This document shows, piece after piece, positions 12,556 to 21,922 of a stretch of 64,000 bases of DNA. Positions within the stretch are counted from its first letter, which is position 1, and every line of letters begins with the position of its first letter. The notes beneath the pieces are model-generated. The model was not told where the DNA came from and ran no database searches. It saw only the letters and a list, made by a program, of their open reading frames with translations. This stretch comes from Deinococcus actinosclerus (GTDB lineage Bacteria; Deinococcota; Deinococci; Deinococcales; Deinococcaceae). The DNA lies in the NCBI RefSeq assembly GCF_001507665.1, contig NZ_CP013910.1:3150001-3214000 (forward strand), given 5' to 3'. Position numbers and translations under genes: made by a program.

Positions 12556-12858
<303 letters not shown>

Positions 12859-12874
12859 GGTGAACACTCCTGGG

Positions 12875-14932
12875 TTATTTAACCTGCCCCTGGGCGGGGC
12901 TGAGGCGGCGAAGGGGGTTGTAGCGGGGGCTGGAGTCGGCGTTGAATCCGGTGGGGTTGAGGAACTCCACCATGTGAAGACGCAGCGGCTGCAGCACGTG
13001 GCCGATCAGGGTCAGGGCCAGCACCAGGAAGTGCAGGACCACGCCCAGCAGGATGCCGATGATGATGCCGATGAACCCGATGTTCTCGTACAGGCTCCAG
13101 CCTAGGTCGGTGCAGAGCTTGGCGAGAATGGCGGACACCAGACCCACGGCGAAGATACGGGCGTAGCTGACGACCGCGCCGCCCTGCGAGAGCAGTTCGA
13201 TGGGCAGCAGCGGGTAGTGCTTGATGACGCGCAGCCAGCCGACCACGAAGGCGATGAAGCCGACGTACATCAGCAGGACGCGGGGGTCGCTGAAGTTCGT
13301 GAAGGCGCTGAAGTCCTTGCCCGCCTTGGTGGCGAAGGCCATCAGGATCAGGCCGGCGACGCCGCCGAACAGCGCGATACCTTCCCAGGTGTGCACGGGG
13401 TCTTTGTGCTTCATGCCCTGCTGCACGCGGATGGCCCAGCCCCACAGCACCTGCAGGATGCCGAAGCACAGCGCGAAGACGAGGGCGACGTTGCTGAAGT
13501 ACCCGGTTTCCAGTCGCGGGAAGAGGATCGGGATCGCGCCGTAGTGCTTGACGCCTTCCTCGATCGGGTAGCGGACGCCGGTCCAGCTCCAGAGGCTGTT
13601 CAGCAGTTCCGGGTTGATGTAGAAGACGTGCAGGTGCTCCAGGAAGGTCCCGAAGAACTCGCCGGTCAGGAAGCCCCACAGGATGGTCCAGGCGGCCATG
13701 ACGTTCGTCACGAAGCCCAGGTCCTTCAGGGTGATGGGCGGCACGTACGCGCCGAAGAAGCTGAGGTCCCAGCCCTCGTTGCGTTTGGCCTTGCCGAGCA
13801 GCCACATGCCGAACCACAGGAACAGCAGACCGTAGCCGATGTCGGCCATGATGATCCCGAAGAACAGCGGGAAGAACAGCGCCACGACCCAGGTGGGGTC
13901 GAAGGTGCCGTACTTGGGCGGCGTCATGAGGCCCATCACGGTCTGGAAGGGCTTGACGTAGCTGTTGTTCTTCAGTTCGACCGGCACGAGGTCGTCGTGG
14001 TGATCGTCGACGGGGTGCAGGTCGTAGCTGACGGCGCTGCCGAAGCGGTCTAGGGCGCCCTTGAGGGCCGCGAGGCGGTCCTCGGGGACGTACCCCTGCA
14101 GCGCGAGGCTGTACTTGCCGCGCGCGGAGACGGCCCGGACGTCGTGGATGGCCACGCGGTCTTTCAGGGCGTCGCGGATGGCGTACAGCGCGGGCGCGTG
14201 GGCCTGCGCCAGACGGTCGCGTTCGGCGTTCAGCTCGCCCAGGCGGGCGGTGCCGGTGCGGGAGACGCGGTCCATCTCGGCGGCGGCCTCGCCCAGCGGC
14301 AGGCCGTCGAAACGGCCGGGCAGGCGCAGTTCGCCCAGGCGGACCTTGCCCAGCGCGGCGCGCGCGAGGTCGCGTTCGCTGCGGCGGGTGGCGATCAGCC
14401 CGACGCGGTTGGCACCGACGGTTTCGGTGGCCAGGACGTAGCGGTCGGCCAGATCGGCCTTCAGCGCGGCGTCCAGTTCGCCGAGGTTGTCGGTGGCCTG
14501 CAGCACGAAGGGCAGCAGCGAGACGCGCGGGCTGCGGTCCAGGGTGCCGGCCATGCGGCCCAGGGCGCGCACGGCGTCACCGTAGGCGCTCTCGGCGTCC
14601 AGGTCGGCCTGGAGGTCCTGACGCTGACGGGCCAGGGCAGCGGTGGGCTGCGCGGCCTGCTCAATCAGGTCGGCCCAGCTGCCCGCGGCGGGAAGGGAGG
14701 CGGGCGCGGGCCGGTAACTGCCCAGTTCCGCGAGGGTGCTCTCCGCGCGGGCGAGCAGGCGCTCGTCCTCGCGGCGGCTCTGGGCGTCGGCCCCGGCGAG
14801 GCTGCCGGTGCTCAGCGGGCCGCCCGTGATGGGCTTGAGGTGCAGCACCCCGGCGTCCTGCAGCGCCGCAATGACCGCTTCACTGTCGCGTTTGCGCGTG
14901 GCGATCACGACCTGCTGCATGGGGTTGATCAC
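12875..14932 (-). CDS. atpI: V/A-type ATP synthase subunit I (membrane stator, a-subunit)
   Basis: Subunit I provides the half-channels beside the proteolipid ring and anchors the peripheral stalks. The 685-residue protein has a soluble N-terminal half with coiled coils ([29 protein letters not shown] at the start) and a C-terminal membrane half with about eight segments. [35 protein letters not shown] and [15 protein letters not shown] (the essential Arg lies here) are family motifs. GTG 14932 overlaps the stop of the upstream stalk gene (GTGA). Confidence 0.95.
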   Translation of the reverse strand: MINPMQQVVIATRKRDSEAVIAALQDAGVLHLKPITGGPLSTGSLAGADAQSRREDERLLARAESTLAELGSYRPAPASLPAAGSWADLIEQAAQPTAALARQRQDLQADLDAESAYGDAVRALGRMAGTLDRSPRVSLLPFVLQATDNLGELDAALKADLADRYVLATETVGANRVGLIATRRSERDLARAALGKVRLGELRLPGRFDGLPLGEAAAEMDRVSRTGTARLGELNAERDRLAQAHAPALYAIRDALKDRVAIHDVRAVSARGKYSLALQGYVPEDRLAALKGALDRFGSAVSYDLHPVDDHHDDLVPVELKNNSYVKPFQTVMGLMTPPKYGTFDPTWVVALFFPLFFGIIMADIGYGLLFLWFGMWLLGKAKRNEGWDLSFFGAYVPPITLKDLGFVTNVMAAWTILWGFLTGEFFGTFLEHLHVFYINPELLNSLWSWTGVRYPIEEGVKHYGAIPILFPRLETGYFSNVALVFALCFGILQVLWGWAIRVQQGMKHKDPVHTWEGIALFGGVAGLILMAFATKAGKDFSAFTNFSDPRVLLMYVGFIAFVVGWLRVIKHYPLLPIELLSQGGAVVSYARIFAVGLVSAILAKLCTDLGWSLYENIGFIGIIIGILLGVVLHFLVLALTLIGHVLQPLRLHMVEFLNPTGFNADSSPRYNPLRRLSPAQGQVK

Positions 14933-15246
14933 GGAAGCACCGCCCTCATGATGGTGTCCACGGCCTCGCCCAGTTTGGCTTCCGCGCGCGCGCGGATGGC
15001 CTGTGCCTGGGACTGTGCACTGGCGCTGGATTCCTCGCGCACCTGCTGCACGTCGCGGGCCAGCTGCTGATCCTGCTCGGCCTGCATGGCCTTCACGCGG
15101 GCTTCCGCGTCGCGGAGGATGCTCGCGGCCTGCGCCTGGGCAGCGTCCACGGTCTCCTGCGCCTGCGCGCGGGCCGTTTCGATCTGCGCGTCCAGCGCTG
15201 CCTCGCGGCTGGCCAGTTCACTTAAGACTCGACTTGAGACGTCCAA
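14929..15246 (-). CDS. V/A-type ATP synthase stalk subunit G/H
   Basis: The 105-residue product is a single long charged helix (about residues 8-100, rich in A, E, Q, R with no proline), which fits the small stalk partner of subunit E. It is the first gene of the operon, where Thermus has the same subunit. The start is TTG 15246, preceded by AAAGGAGG with eight bases of spacing; ATG alternatives would lose the N terminus. It overlaps atpI by four bases. Identification rests on position and coiled-coil character rather than on catalytic residues. Confidence 0.85.
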   Translation of the reverse strand: MDVSSRVLSELASREAALDAQIETARAQAQETVDAAQAQAASILRDAEARVKAMQAEQDQQLARDVQQVREESSASAQSQAQAIRARAEAKLGEAVDTIMRAVLP

Positions 15247-15501
15247 AACTCACTCCTCCTTTCCCGTCGTGACTCAAGCACCCCGGTCAAGCGCCCCAGA
15301 AACGTCATGGGGTGTGGCGGGGGTGCGGTGAGTTTTTCGGTGGCCCGACCCTGGTAATGGTGATGTCAGACTCACCTTGCATCCTAACACACCATCTTTA
15401 TGCTTCAGGCAGGGCATGCGTCCCTGCGCTTGACAACGCAAACCCCCCGGCGTAAGGGGGCCGGGGGGCCGGTCCGCCCCCCGGATGGGGGGCAGCGCGG
15501 G
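15247..15501. promoter_or_regulatory. ATP synthase operon leader and amtB 3' region
   Basis: On the minus strand a possible -10 TAGGAT (complement of 15381-15386) would give a leader of about 130 bases before TTG 15246; no convincing -35 is seen. G/C-rich hairpin sequence at about 15440-15490 probably ends the upstream glnK-amtB transcript. No gene is seen here. Confidence 0.35.
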
Positions 15502-16827
15502 TCAGTCGTGACCGACAAACACCGGGGCCGCCAGCGGACTCTGGGCCTCCTGATACCCCTCTTCCTGGTGTTCGCTGAGGTCCACGCCGCGCACCTCCTG
15601 CTGCTGGGTCAGGCGCAGCGGAGTCAGCAGGGCCGTGAGTTTCAGCAGGGCCAGCGTGCCCACGCCCGCCAGCGCGGCGGCGGCCAGCACGCCGATCAGC
15701 TGCGTGCCCAGCTGCGCGGCGTGTCCGGCGAGCAGGCCCTTCCCGGCCGGATTGATGGCGGGACTGGCCAGGACGCCGGTCAGGAGCGTGCCGACCACCC
15801 CGGCGGTGCCGTGGCAGGCGAAGACGTCCAGCGCGTCGTCGGGCAGCAGGCGGTGCTTGTTGGCGACCAGGAACCACGAGACGGTGCTGGCGACCGCGCC
15901 GATCAGCAGCGCGCCGCCCGGCGTCACGAAGCCGCAGGCCGGCGTGATGGCGACCAGCCCCACGACCGCGCCGGTCGCGGCACCGATGGCGGTCGGGCGC
16001 CCGCCGCGCACCTGATCCCACACCAGCCAGGTGAGCAGCGCGGCGGCGGCGGCGGTGTTCGTGTTCAGCAGGGCGTACGCGGCGGTCTGCCCGGCGGCCA
16101 GGGCGCTGCCGGCGTTGAAGCCCATCCAGCCGAACCACAGCAGGCCGGTGCCCAGCAGCACCAGAGGCACGTTGTGCGGGACGCTCACCAGCCGGGGGAA
16201 GCCCAGGCGCGGCCCGAGCACCAGCGCAGCCACCAGCCCGCTGACGCCGGACGCGACCTCGACCACGGTGCCGCCCGCGAAGTCCAGCAGGCCCAGCTTG
16301 AACAGCCAGCCGTCCGGGCTCCAGACCCAGTGGGCCAGCGGAGCGTAGATACACAGCACCCACAGCGTCCCGAACAGCGCGAACGCCGGGAAACGCATGC
16401 GTTCCACGACGCTGCCGCTGACGACCGCCAGGGTGATGACCGCGAAGAGGATCTGGAAGACCGCGAACAGCGGCGTGGGAATGGTGCCGGTCAGGTCACC
16501 GGCCATGTTGCCCAGGCCCACCTGCGAGAGCCCGCCGATCAGGGCGTTCCCGCCGGGCCCGAAGGCCAGGGTGTAGCCCACGGCGACCCAGGCGACGCTG
16601 GCGATCCCCATGGCGGCGAAGCTCATCATCATGGTGTTCAGGACGCTGCCGGCGCGGACCAGCCCGCCGTAGAAGATGGCGAGGCCGGGGGTCATCAGCA
16701 GGACCAGTGCCGAGCACAGCAGGATGAAGGCGGTGTCTGCCCCGTTCATGCCCTGTGCCTGCGCGGCGGCCCCGCTTCCCAGCAGGGTCAGCAGCAGGGG
16801 CGCCGCGCGGCGGACCAGGAGACTCAC
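15502..16827 (-). CDS. amtB: Ammonium transporter, Glu-variant of the pore twin-His motif
   Basis: A 441-residue Amt/Mep/Rh family channel with a cleavable-looking signal and eleven helices. Family motifs are present: LNTMMMSF, FGPGGNALIGG, RFPAFALFGTLW, APLAHWVW and DDALDVFACHG. The second pore histidine is His339 (CHG). At the first position, where the family has His (GGTVVHI), this protein reads GGTVVEV, Glu190. The same replacement is known in yeast Mep1/Mep3. The paralog 1.9 kb away keeps both histidines. It overlaps its PII gene by four bases. The change likely alters substrate handling or conduction; that is inference. Confidence 0.93.
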   Translation of the reverse strand: MSLLVRRAAPLLLTLLGSGAAAQAQGMNGADTAFILLCSALVLLMTPGLAIFYGGLVRAGSVLNTMMMSFAAMGIASVAWVAVGYTLAFGPGGNALIGGLSQVGLGNMAGDLTGTIPTPLFAVFQILFAVITLAVVSGSVVERMRFPAFALFGTLWVLCIYAPLAHWVWSPDGWLFKLGLLDFAGGTVVEVASGVSGLVAALVLGPRLGFPRLVSVPHNVPLVLLGTGLLWFGWMGFNAGSALAAGQTAAYALLNTNTAAAAALLTWLVWDQVRGGRPTAIGAATGAVVGLVAITPACGFVTPGGALLIGAVASTVSWFLVANKHRLLPDDALDVFACHGTAGVVGTLLTGVLASPAINPAGKGLLAGHAAQLGTQLIGVLAAAALAGVGTLALLKLTALLTPLRLTQQQEVRGVDLSEHQEEGYQEAQSPLAAPVFVGHD

Positions 16828-17201
16828 AGGCTGTCCGGGGTGAGCTTGGTCTCGGTGACGGGCGTCAGGGCGGCCGTGTCCTCCTCACCGGTGCGGATGC
16901 GGATCACGCGCTCCATGGGCTGCACGAAGATCTTGCCGTCCCCGACCTCTCCGGTGCGGGCGCCCTTGCAGATCGCGTCGATGGCGGCCTGCACGAAGGG
17001 TTCGCTGACGGCCATGCGGAATTCGACCTTGTCGTGGAATTCCACCATGACGCGGGTGCCCCGGTAGTGCTCGACGACGGACTGCTCGCCGCCGTGCCCG
17101 CTGACGCGGGAGAGCGTGATGCCGCTGATGCCCGCCTGGAAGAGGGCCTCCTTGACCTGCTGCACCCGTTCCGGACGAACGACGGCCGTGATCAGTTTCA
17201 T
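16824..17201 (-). CDS. glnK: PII signalling protein (GlnK-like), paralog 1
   Basis: A 125-residue PII protein, normally a trimer that senses ATP/ADP and 2-oxoglutarate and blocks its AmtB partner. It has KLITAVVRPERVQQVKEAL, the T-loop VSGHGGEQSVVEHYRGTRVMVEF and the B-loop TGEVGDGKIFV with RIRTGEEDTAA. Tyr46 is kept but residue 51, the tyrosine uridylylated in enteric bacteria, is Val; residue 49 is Thr. ATG 17201 lies six bases after a minus-strand TACGCT, so the mRNA may be leaderless. It overlaps amtB by four bases, the usual glnK-amtB arrangement. Confidence 0.93.
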   Translation of the reverse strand: MKLITAVVRPERVQQVKEALFQAGISGITLSRVSGHGGEQSVVEHYRGTRVMVEFHDKVEFRMAVSEPFVQAAIDAICKGARTGEVGDGKIFVQPMERVIRIRTGEEDTAALTPVTETKLTPDSL

Positions 17202-17338
17202 GACCCGAGCGTACCCAAGCGTCATCCCCAGAGTGACAATTTGTCCAACATCTTCTCGACAAACCGCACACGACTTGCGGATTTATTGCGATCTGTTCGG
17301 CAGAAAGTAGTCATTTCACCTCTTCGGGCAGACAGAAG
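17202..17338 (-). promoter_or_regulatory. glnK1-amtB1 promoter region
   Basis: The minus strand has TACGCT (complement of 17207-17212) ending six bases before ATG 17201. Further up is GACAA-T-TTGTC within 17235-17255, a short inverted repeat related in sequence to the TGTCAAA/TTTGACA repeat upstream of the other glnK gene. No convincing -35 is seen. Confidence 0.4.
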
Positions 17339-17339
17339 A

Positions 17340-17369
17340 CCGACCCCCGGGGATGCGGTCGAGGGTCGG
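17340..17369 (-). terminator. Probable terminator of glnK2-amtB2
   Basis: CCGACCC (17340-17346) pairs with GGGTCGG (17363-17369); on the minus strand the stem is followed by the T-rich TCTTCTGTCT. Confidence 0.5.
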
Positions 17370-17443
17370 CAGACGTGGAGGGTCGGATTCAGGGGTGGGC
17401 CGGGTCAGGCCCCAGGAAGGTCAGAGGAGTGTTCAGGTGGTGG

Positions 17444-18751
17444 TCAGTCGCCGCCGACGAAGACGGGGGCGCCCAGGCCGGTTTCGCTGTCGGAGTAGCC
17501 CTGCTCGCTGTGGGCGCTGACATCGATCCCGGCGATCTCCTGACCCACGGGGACGCGCAGCGGCATGACCAGCCCGACCAGTTTCAGCAGGATGAAGGAG
17601 CCCAGGCCGGTCCACAGGACGCTGGCCGCTACGCCAATGATCTGGATGAGCATCTGCTCGCCCCAGGGCTTGCCGCTGCCGGTGGTGAAGGCCAGCGCGC
17701 CGGTCAGCAGGGCGCCGACGATCCCGGCGACGCCGTGGCAGGCGAAGACATCCAGCGCGTCGTCGGCCTTCATGCGGGCCTTGAACTGCACGGCGGCGAA
17801 GCTCGCGGCGGCGCCCAGCGCGCCGACCAGCACCGAGGCGAGCGGGGAGACGAAGGCGCAGGCGGGGGTGATGGCGACCAGCCCGACAACCAGTCCGGTG
17901 GCGGCGCCCACGGCGGTGGGTTTGCCGGTGCGGACGCTTTCCAGACCCAGCCAGGTGAGCATCGCGGCGGCCGGGGCGATCAGGGTGGTCATGAAGGCCA
18001 GCGCGGCGGTCTGGTTGGCGGCCAGCGCGGAGCCCGCGTTGAAGCCCATCCAGCCGAACCACAGCAGGCCCGCGCCCAGCAGCACGAAGGGGACGTTGTG
18101 GGGCACGTGCGCGGTCTTGGGGAAGCCGATGCGGGCGCCCAGCACGGACGCGGCGACCAGCCCGCTGACCCCGGCGGCGATGTGGATGACGGTGCCACCC
18201 GCGAAGTCCAGCACGCCCAGCTTGAACAGCCAGCCGTCGGCGTTCCAGACCCAGTGGGCCAGCGGGGCGTAGATCAGCAGGCTCCAGAGGCCGCCGAACA
18301 GCACGAACGCCCCGAAGCGCATGCGCTCGATGACGGCGCCGCTGATCAGCGCGACGGCGATGATCGCGAACATCGCCTGGAAGGCCGCGAAGATGTAGCT
18401 GGGGATGGTGCCGGTCAGCTGCCCGGCCAGGCCGTTGAAGCCGAAGTTGCTCAGGCCGCTGAAGAAGGCGTTGCCGCCGGGCGCGAACGCGATCGAGTAC
18501 CCGCCGAGCAGCCACAGCACGCCGACCAGACCGATGCAGACGACGCTCATCATCATGGTGTTCAGGACGCTCTGGGTGCGGCTCAGGCCGCCGTAGAAGA
18601 ACGCGAGGCCCGGGGTCATCAGCAGCACCAGGGCGGAGGCGACGATCATCCAGGCGGTGTCGCCGGTGTCGAGTGTGGGCGCCTTGGTCTGCGCGAGGGC
18701 CGCGCCGCCCAGCAGCAGGGCCAGCGGGAGGGTCTTGCGGAGGTGGGTCAT
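17444..18751 (-). CDS. amtB: Ammonium transporter AmtB, canonical twin-His
   Basis: A 435-residue Amt family channel, closely similar along its length to the neighbouring Glu-variant. It has a signal-like N terminus (LRKTLPLALLLGGAALAQ) and eleven helices. Both pore histidines are present: His190 (GGTVIHIAAG) and His339 (VFACHG). Other motifs: LNTMMMSV, AFAPGGNAFFSG, APLAHWVWNADGWLFKLG. It is 24 bases after its own PII gene. Two adjacent, diverged glnK-amtB pairs indicate a local duplication of about 2 kb. Confidence 0.95.
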   Translation of the reverse strand: MTHLRKTLPLALLLGGAALAQTKAPTLDTGDTAWMIVASALVLLMTPGLAFFYGGLSRTQSVLNTMMMSVVCIGLVGVLWLLGGYSIAFAPGGNAFFSGLSNFGFNGLAGQLTGTIPSYIFAAFQAMFAIIAVALISGAVIERMRFGAFVLFGGLWSLLIYAPLAHWVWNADGWLFKLGVLDFAGGTVIHIAAGVSGLVAASVLGARIGFPKTAHVPHNVPFVLLGAGLLWFGWMGFNAGSALAANQTAALAFMTTLIAPAAAMLTWLGLESVRTGKPTAVGAATGLVVGLVAITPACAFVSPLASVLVGALGAAASFAAVQFKARMKADDALDVFACHGVAGIVGALLTGALAFTTGSGKPWGEQMLIQIIGVAASVLWTGLGSFILLKLVGLVMPLRVPVGQEIAGIDVSAHSEQGYSDSETGLGAPVFVGGD

Positions 18752-18775
18752 GGGTGCACTCCTGTGGATTCCGCC

Positions 18776-19147
18776 TCAGGCGGGGGTGAGGCGGGTCTCG
18801 GTGACGGGGGTCAGGGCGGCGGTGTCGCGCTCGCCGGTGCGGATCCGCACGACCTGTTCGAGCGGCTGGACGAAGATCTTGCCGTCGCCGACCTCGCCGG
18901 TGCGCGCGCCGAGGCAGATGGCGTCGATGGCGGCCTGCACGAAGGGGTCGCTGACCGCCATGCGGACCTCGACCTTGTCGCGGAACTCGACCATGACGCG
19001 GGTGCCGCGGTAGTGCTCGACGACTTCCTGCTCGCCGCCGTGGCCGCTGACGCGCCCGAGGGTGATCCCGCTGATGCCCGCCTGGAAGAGGGCTTCCTTG
19101 ACCTGCTGGACCCGTTCGGGCCTGATGACAGCCGTGACCAGTTTCAT
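18776..19147 (-). CDS. glnK: PII signalling protein (GlnK-like), paralog 2
   Basis: A 123-residue PII protein highly similar to the paralog at 16824-17201. It has the T-loop VSGHGGEQEVVEHYRGTRVMVEF and the nucleotide-binding TGEVGDGKIFVQ and RIRTGERDTAA. As in its twin, residue 51 is Val, so the classical uridylylation site is missing, while Tyr46 is kept. ATG 19147 follows AAAAGGAGAC at good spacing. A near-consensus sigma-70 promoter lies upstream (19201-19229), so unlike many neighbours this gene has a leader and ribosome binding site. Confidence 0.94.
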   Translation of the reverse strand: MKLVTAVIRPERVQQVKEALFQAGISGITLGRVSGHGGEQEVVEHYRGTRVMVEFRDKVEVRMAVSDPFVQAAIDAICLGARTGEVGDGKIFVQPLEQVVRIRTGERDTAALTPVTETRLTPA

Positions 19148-19200
19148 GGCGTCTCCTTTTTTCCGCGCAATTTGCAGTGACCGCATCCCTGCATGCCCCC

Positions 19201-19229
19201 AGCTTAGGAAGATGAGTGCAGCTTGTCAA
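19201..19229 (-). promoter_or_regulatory. glnK2-amtB2 promoter
   Basis: On the minus strand TTGACA (complement of 19224-19229), a 17-base spacer and TAAGCT (complement of 19201-19206) form a near-consensus sigma-70 promoter with about a 45-base leader. Confidence 0.8.
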
Positions 19230-19243
19230 AAATTACTTTGACA
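19224..19243. promoter_or_regulatory. Inverted repeat overlapping the glnK2 -35 (candidate operator)
   Basis: TGTCAAA-N6-TTTGACA is a perfect 7-bp inverted repeat. Its one arm is the -35 hexamer of the glnK2 promoter, so a bound protein would block or recruit RNA polymerase. The regulator is not identified; spacing does not fit the TnrA box. Confidence 0.55.
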
Positions 19244-19363
19244 TTTGGCTAGATTTTTTCAGACAAGATGCAGTTATGGGTGACCGGGCGCACGCTGAAG
19301 CCCGCACACCACGCCGCGTGTGCCGGAAACCGCGCACAACCTGCACGCCCACCACAACGCAGC

Positions 19364-19392
19364 GGGGAGAGGCCACCCGCTCGCCTCTCCCC
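19364..19392. terminator. Hairpin downstream of the DUF4126 gene
   Basis: GGGGAGAGGC (19364-19373) pairs perfectly with GCCTCTCCCC (19383-19392). There is no T-run, so termination strength is uncertain. The rest of 19244-19425 shows no gene. Confidence 0.45.
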
Positions 19393-19425
19393 TCCCCTGT
19401 GTTCCTCCCTGTGTGTGCCGTCACG

Positions 19426-19983
19426 CTACGTCAGGCGCCGCACCCGCCGCGCCGACCAGAAGCGGTACACGCCCACCACGATCACGGCCAGCAGCAGCGC
19501 CGCCACCAGCGGTGCGAACACCGCCAGCGCACTGAGCATCAGGCTCGTGCCGTCCTCCACGGTGCTCACCACCGGGTTCCCCAGCCCGGCCGTCGTGGCG
19601 GTCGCGACCGGCCTCACCGCCGTGCGGGTCGCCTGCACGCCCCCCGCCACGATCAGGCCCAGCGCCATGCTCAGCGCCGGGGGCACGTCCGCCACGCCCG
19701 ACTGCGCCGCGAACAGCACCGCGCCCGCCGCCGCGTTCACCACGCCGCCCGCCACGTGCAGCACGTGATCCACCCCGGGAATCTTGTCGCCCACGAAATC
19801 CAGCAGGCCGACCACCGCCACGCCCAGCAGCACCCACGGGTTGCCCAGCAGGTCAAACGGGGCGTTCAGGTGCACCACGTCCGCGCGGGAGAGCAGGCCC
19901 ACCAGCAGCAGCGGAATGAACGCGTTCAGTCCCGCCGCACCCGACAGGCCCAGCGAGGACAGCAGACCGGACAGGAGTTCCAT
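19426..19983 (-). CDS. DUF4126 family membrane protein
   Basis: A 185-residue protein with about five hydrophobic segments. GLSGAAGLNAFIPLLLVGLLSR at the N terminus and DFVGDKIPGVDHVLHVAGGVVNAAAGA are the recognisable family blocks. Function is unknown; location is the cytoplasmic membrane. The gene stands alone between the glnK pair and the M42 peptidase. ATG 19983 follows GGGGGGAT, a usable ribosome binding site. Composition matches the neighbours. Confidence 0.75.
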   Translation of the reverse strand: MELLSGLLSSLGLSGAAGLNAFIPLLLVGLLSRADVVHLNAPFDLLGNPWVLLGVAVVGLLDFVGDKIPGVDHVLHVAGGVVNAAAGAVLFAAQSGVADVPPALSMALGLIVAGGVQATRTAVRPVATATTAGLGNPVVSTVEDGTSLMLSALAVFAPLVAALLLAVIVVGVYRFWSARRVRRLT

Positions 19984-20122
19984 ATCCCCCCATTACGACC
20001 CGCGCGGGCCCACCGTTGCTCCCGGGACCCTTGCGCGAATCTTGAGAGGCCCAGGTCCTGACGTCAGCCGGGGAAGGGGGGCCCGTCAGGCGGCGCGCCT
20101 CCCCCTCCCCCGGCGCGTCCGC

Positions 20123-21217
20123 TCAGCGCAGGTAGGCGACGAGCAGGTCCACGCCCGCGCGCAGGTCATCCACGTGCACGGCCTCCACGACCGTGTGGAT
20201 GTAGCGGGTGGGCAGGCTGAGGGTCAGGGTGGGCACGCCTTCTCTGCTGCGCTGGATGGCCGCGCCGTCCGTGCCGCCGAGCGCCAGGACCTCCAGCTGC
20301 GCGGGAATGCCCCGCTCCTGCGCGAGGTCCCAGAAGCCGTCCACCAGCGGGCGGTGCGAGATCATGCTGGAGTCGAACACCTTGATCCCGATGCCCTGCC
20401 CCACGTGCGTGACCGCCTCGTCCGGCGCGACGCCCGGGGTGTCCACCGCCAGGGTCACGTCCAGGCCGATGCCCACCGTGGGCTGCACGCCGTACGCGGC
20501 GGTGATCGCGCCGCGCAGGCCGACCTCCTCCTGGGTGCTGAACACGGCGATCAGCTCGTGCCGCAGCGCCTGACCACGCAGGGCGCGCAGGGTCTCGAGC
20601 AGCAGGAACACGCTGGCGCGGTCGTCCATCGCCTTACCGCACACCAGCTTCCCGACCTGCCGGGCGGTCTGGTCCAGCGTGACCATGTCCCCGACGCGCA
20701 CCTGCGCGCGGACCTCGTCGGCACTCAGGCCCAGGTCGATGAAGAACTCCTTGACCTCGGGGATCTTCTTGCGTTCCTCGGGGCTCGCGATGTGCACGGG
20801 CTTCCCGCCGGGCGTCATGATGCCCGGCAGCGCCCCACCGCGCGCGTGCACGGTGACGTCCCGCGCGAAGAGGTTGCGGGTATCGAAGCCGCCCAGCGCC
20901 TGCACGCGCAGGAAGCCCCGGTCGTCGATGAAGCGCACCAGGAAGCCGATCTCGTCCATGTGCGCGCTGATCATCACGCGCTCGGCCACCTCGCCCTTCT
21001 TCACGCGGGGCGCGCGGCGGGCGATGACGTTGCCCATGGCGTCCACGCGCACCTCGTCGACCAGCCCGTCCAGCTCGGCCAGCACGAGGTCGCGCACGGC
21101 GTCCTCCTGCCCGGGCACGCCCGGCAGGTCCGACAGGCGCATCAGGAGATCCAGCCGCAGGTCCGCCGCCGTCGGGGCGGCCGGAGCCGCGTCAGCCTTC
21201 TTCTGTTTTTTCGACAC
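20123..21217 (-). CDS. M42 family aminopeptidase (TET-like)
   Basis: M42 enzymes are cytosolic, dodecameric dimetal aminopeptidases that trim peptides. The 364-residue product shows the metal ligands and catalytic residues in order: [12 protein letters not shown] (His86, Asp88), GKAMDDRAS (bridging Asp), [11 protein letters not shown] (Glu-Glu), [12 protein letters not shown], and the final His in [10 protein letters not shown]. The start is GTG 21217, seven bases after CATACT on the minus strand, inside the 3' end of pth; the two genes overlap by 26 bases in different frames. The N terminus has a Lys/Ala/Pro-rich tail. Confidence 0.9.
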   Translation of the reverse strand: MSKKQKKADAAPAAPTAADLRLDLLMRLSDLPGVPGQEDAVRDLVLAELDGLVDEVRVDAMGNVIARRAPRVKKGEVAERVMISAHMDEIGFLVRFIDDRGFLRVQALGGFDTRNLFARDVTVHARGGALPGIMTPGGKPVHIASPEERKKIPEVKEFFIDLGLSADEVRAQVRVGDMVTLDQTARQVGKLVCGKAMDDRASVFLLLETLRALRGQALRHELIAVFSTQEEVGLRGAITAAYGVQPTVGIGLDVTLAVDTPGVAPDEAVTHVGQGIGIKVFDSSMISHRPLVDGFWDLAQERGIPAQLEVLALGGTDGAAIQRSREGVPTLTLSLPTRYIHTVVEAVHVDDLRAGVDLLVAYLR

Positions 21218-21914
21218 GCCCGCCAGTATGCGCCGCCGTCCCCGGGGTGTCCTGCGGGGTTCGCCCAGCCGGGACAGCGTCACCGTCCGGTGCAGGTTTC
21301 GGAGGTTTCGGCGGGGCGGGCGGTTGCGGGCGCAGGTCCGTGCCGTTGAACTGCCCCTGCGCCTCCGCCAGCCCGCTCGCGGCCCAGACCTCGGCGGCGC
21401 TGGCGCCCAGCCGCACGAGTTCCGCCAGATCGGCCTTCTCCTCCTCACGCCAGCGGCTCAGGACCCAGTCCGGCACCGCCCAGCCCGCCGGCGGGCGCGA
21501 GATCCCGATCTTCACGCGCACGAAGGCCTCGTGCCCCAGCAGGCGGATGATGTCCCGCACGCCGTTCTGCCCGCCGTGCCGCCCACCCATGCGCAGGCGC
21601 AGCAACCCGAACGGACTGTCCAGGTCGTCCTGGAGCACCAGCAGCGACTCGCCGCCCAGCTTGTAGAACGACACCAGCGGCGCGACCGCCTTTCCGGACG
21701 CGTTCATGAACGTCAGCGGCCGCACGAGCAGCACCTTCACGCCCACCCCTGAGCCCAGGCGCACCTCGGCGACCTCGGCGTCCTTGCCTTCCTTGCGCCA
21801 CGACGCCCCGGCGCGGCGGGCCAGTTCGTCCAGCACCAGCCAGCCCACGTTGTGCCGCGTCTGCGCGTACTGCGCCCCCGGATTGCCCAGACCCACGATG
21901 ATCTTCACGGACAT
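21192..21914 (-). CDS. pth: Peptidyl-tRNA hydrolase with proline-rich C-terminal tail
   Basis: Pth frees tRNA from prematurely released peptidyl-t[32 protein letters not shown] contains the conserved Asn and catalytic His; [12 protein letters not shown] and [27 protein letters not shown] complete the active site. The 240-residue product exceeds the usual 185-195 by a C-terminal tail of about 45 residues rich in Pro, Gly and Thr (from about [14 protein letters not shown]). The tail is low-complexity and encoded by sequence that also overlaps the next gene. ATG 21914 is eight bases after the preceding small gene. Confidence 0.93.
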   Translation of the reverse strand: MSVKIIVGLGNPGAQYAQTRHNVGWLVLDELARRAGASWRKEGKDAEVAEVRLGSGVGVKVLLVRPLTFMNASGKAVAPLVSFYKLGGESLLVLQDDLDSPFGLLRLRMGGRHGGQNGVRDIIRLLGHEAFVRVKIGISRPPAGWAVPDWVLSRWREEEKADLAELVRLGASAAEVWAASGLAEAQGQFNGTDLRPQPPAPPKPPKPAPDGDAVPAGRTPQDTPGTAAHTGGRVEKTEEG

Positions 21915-21922
21915 CACCCGGC

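Noticed and set aside
19224..19243. TnrA-type box at the glnK2 promoter
   Set aside because: TGTCA and TGACA are separated by 10 bases, not the 7 of TGTNA-N7-TNACA, and no TnrA homolog is in the window.
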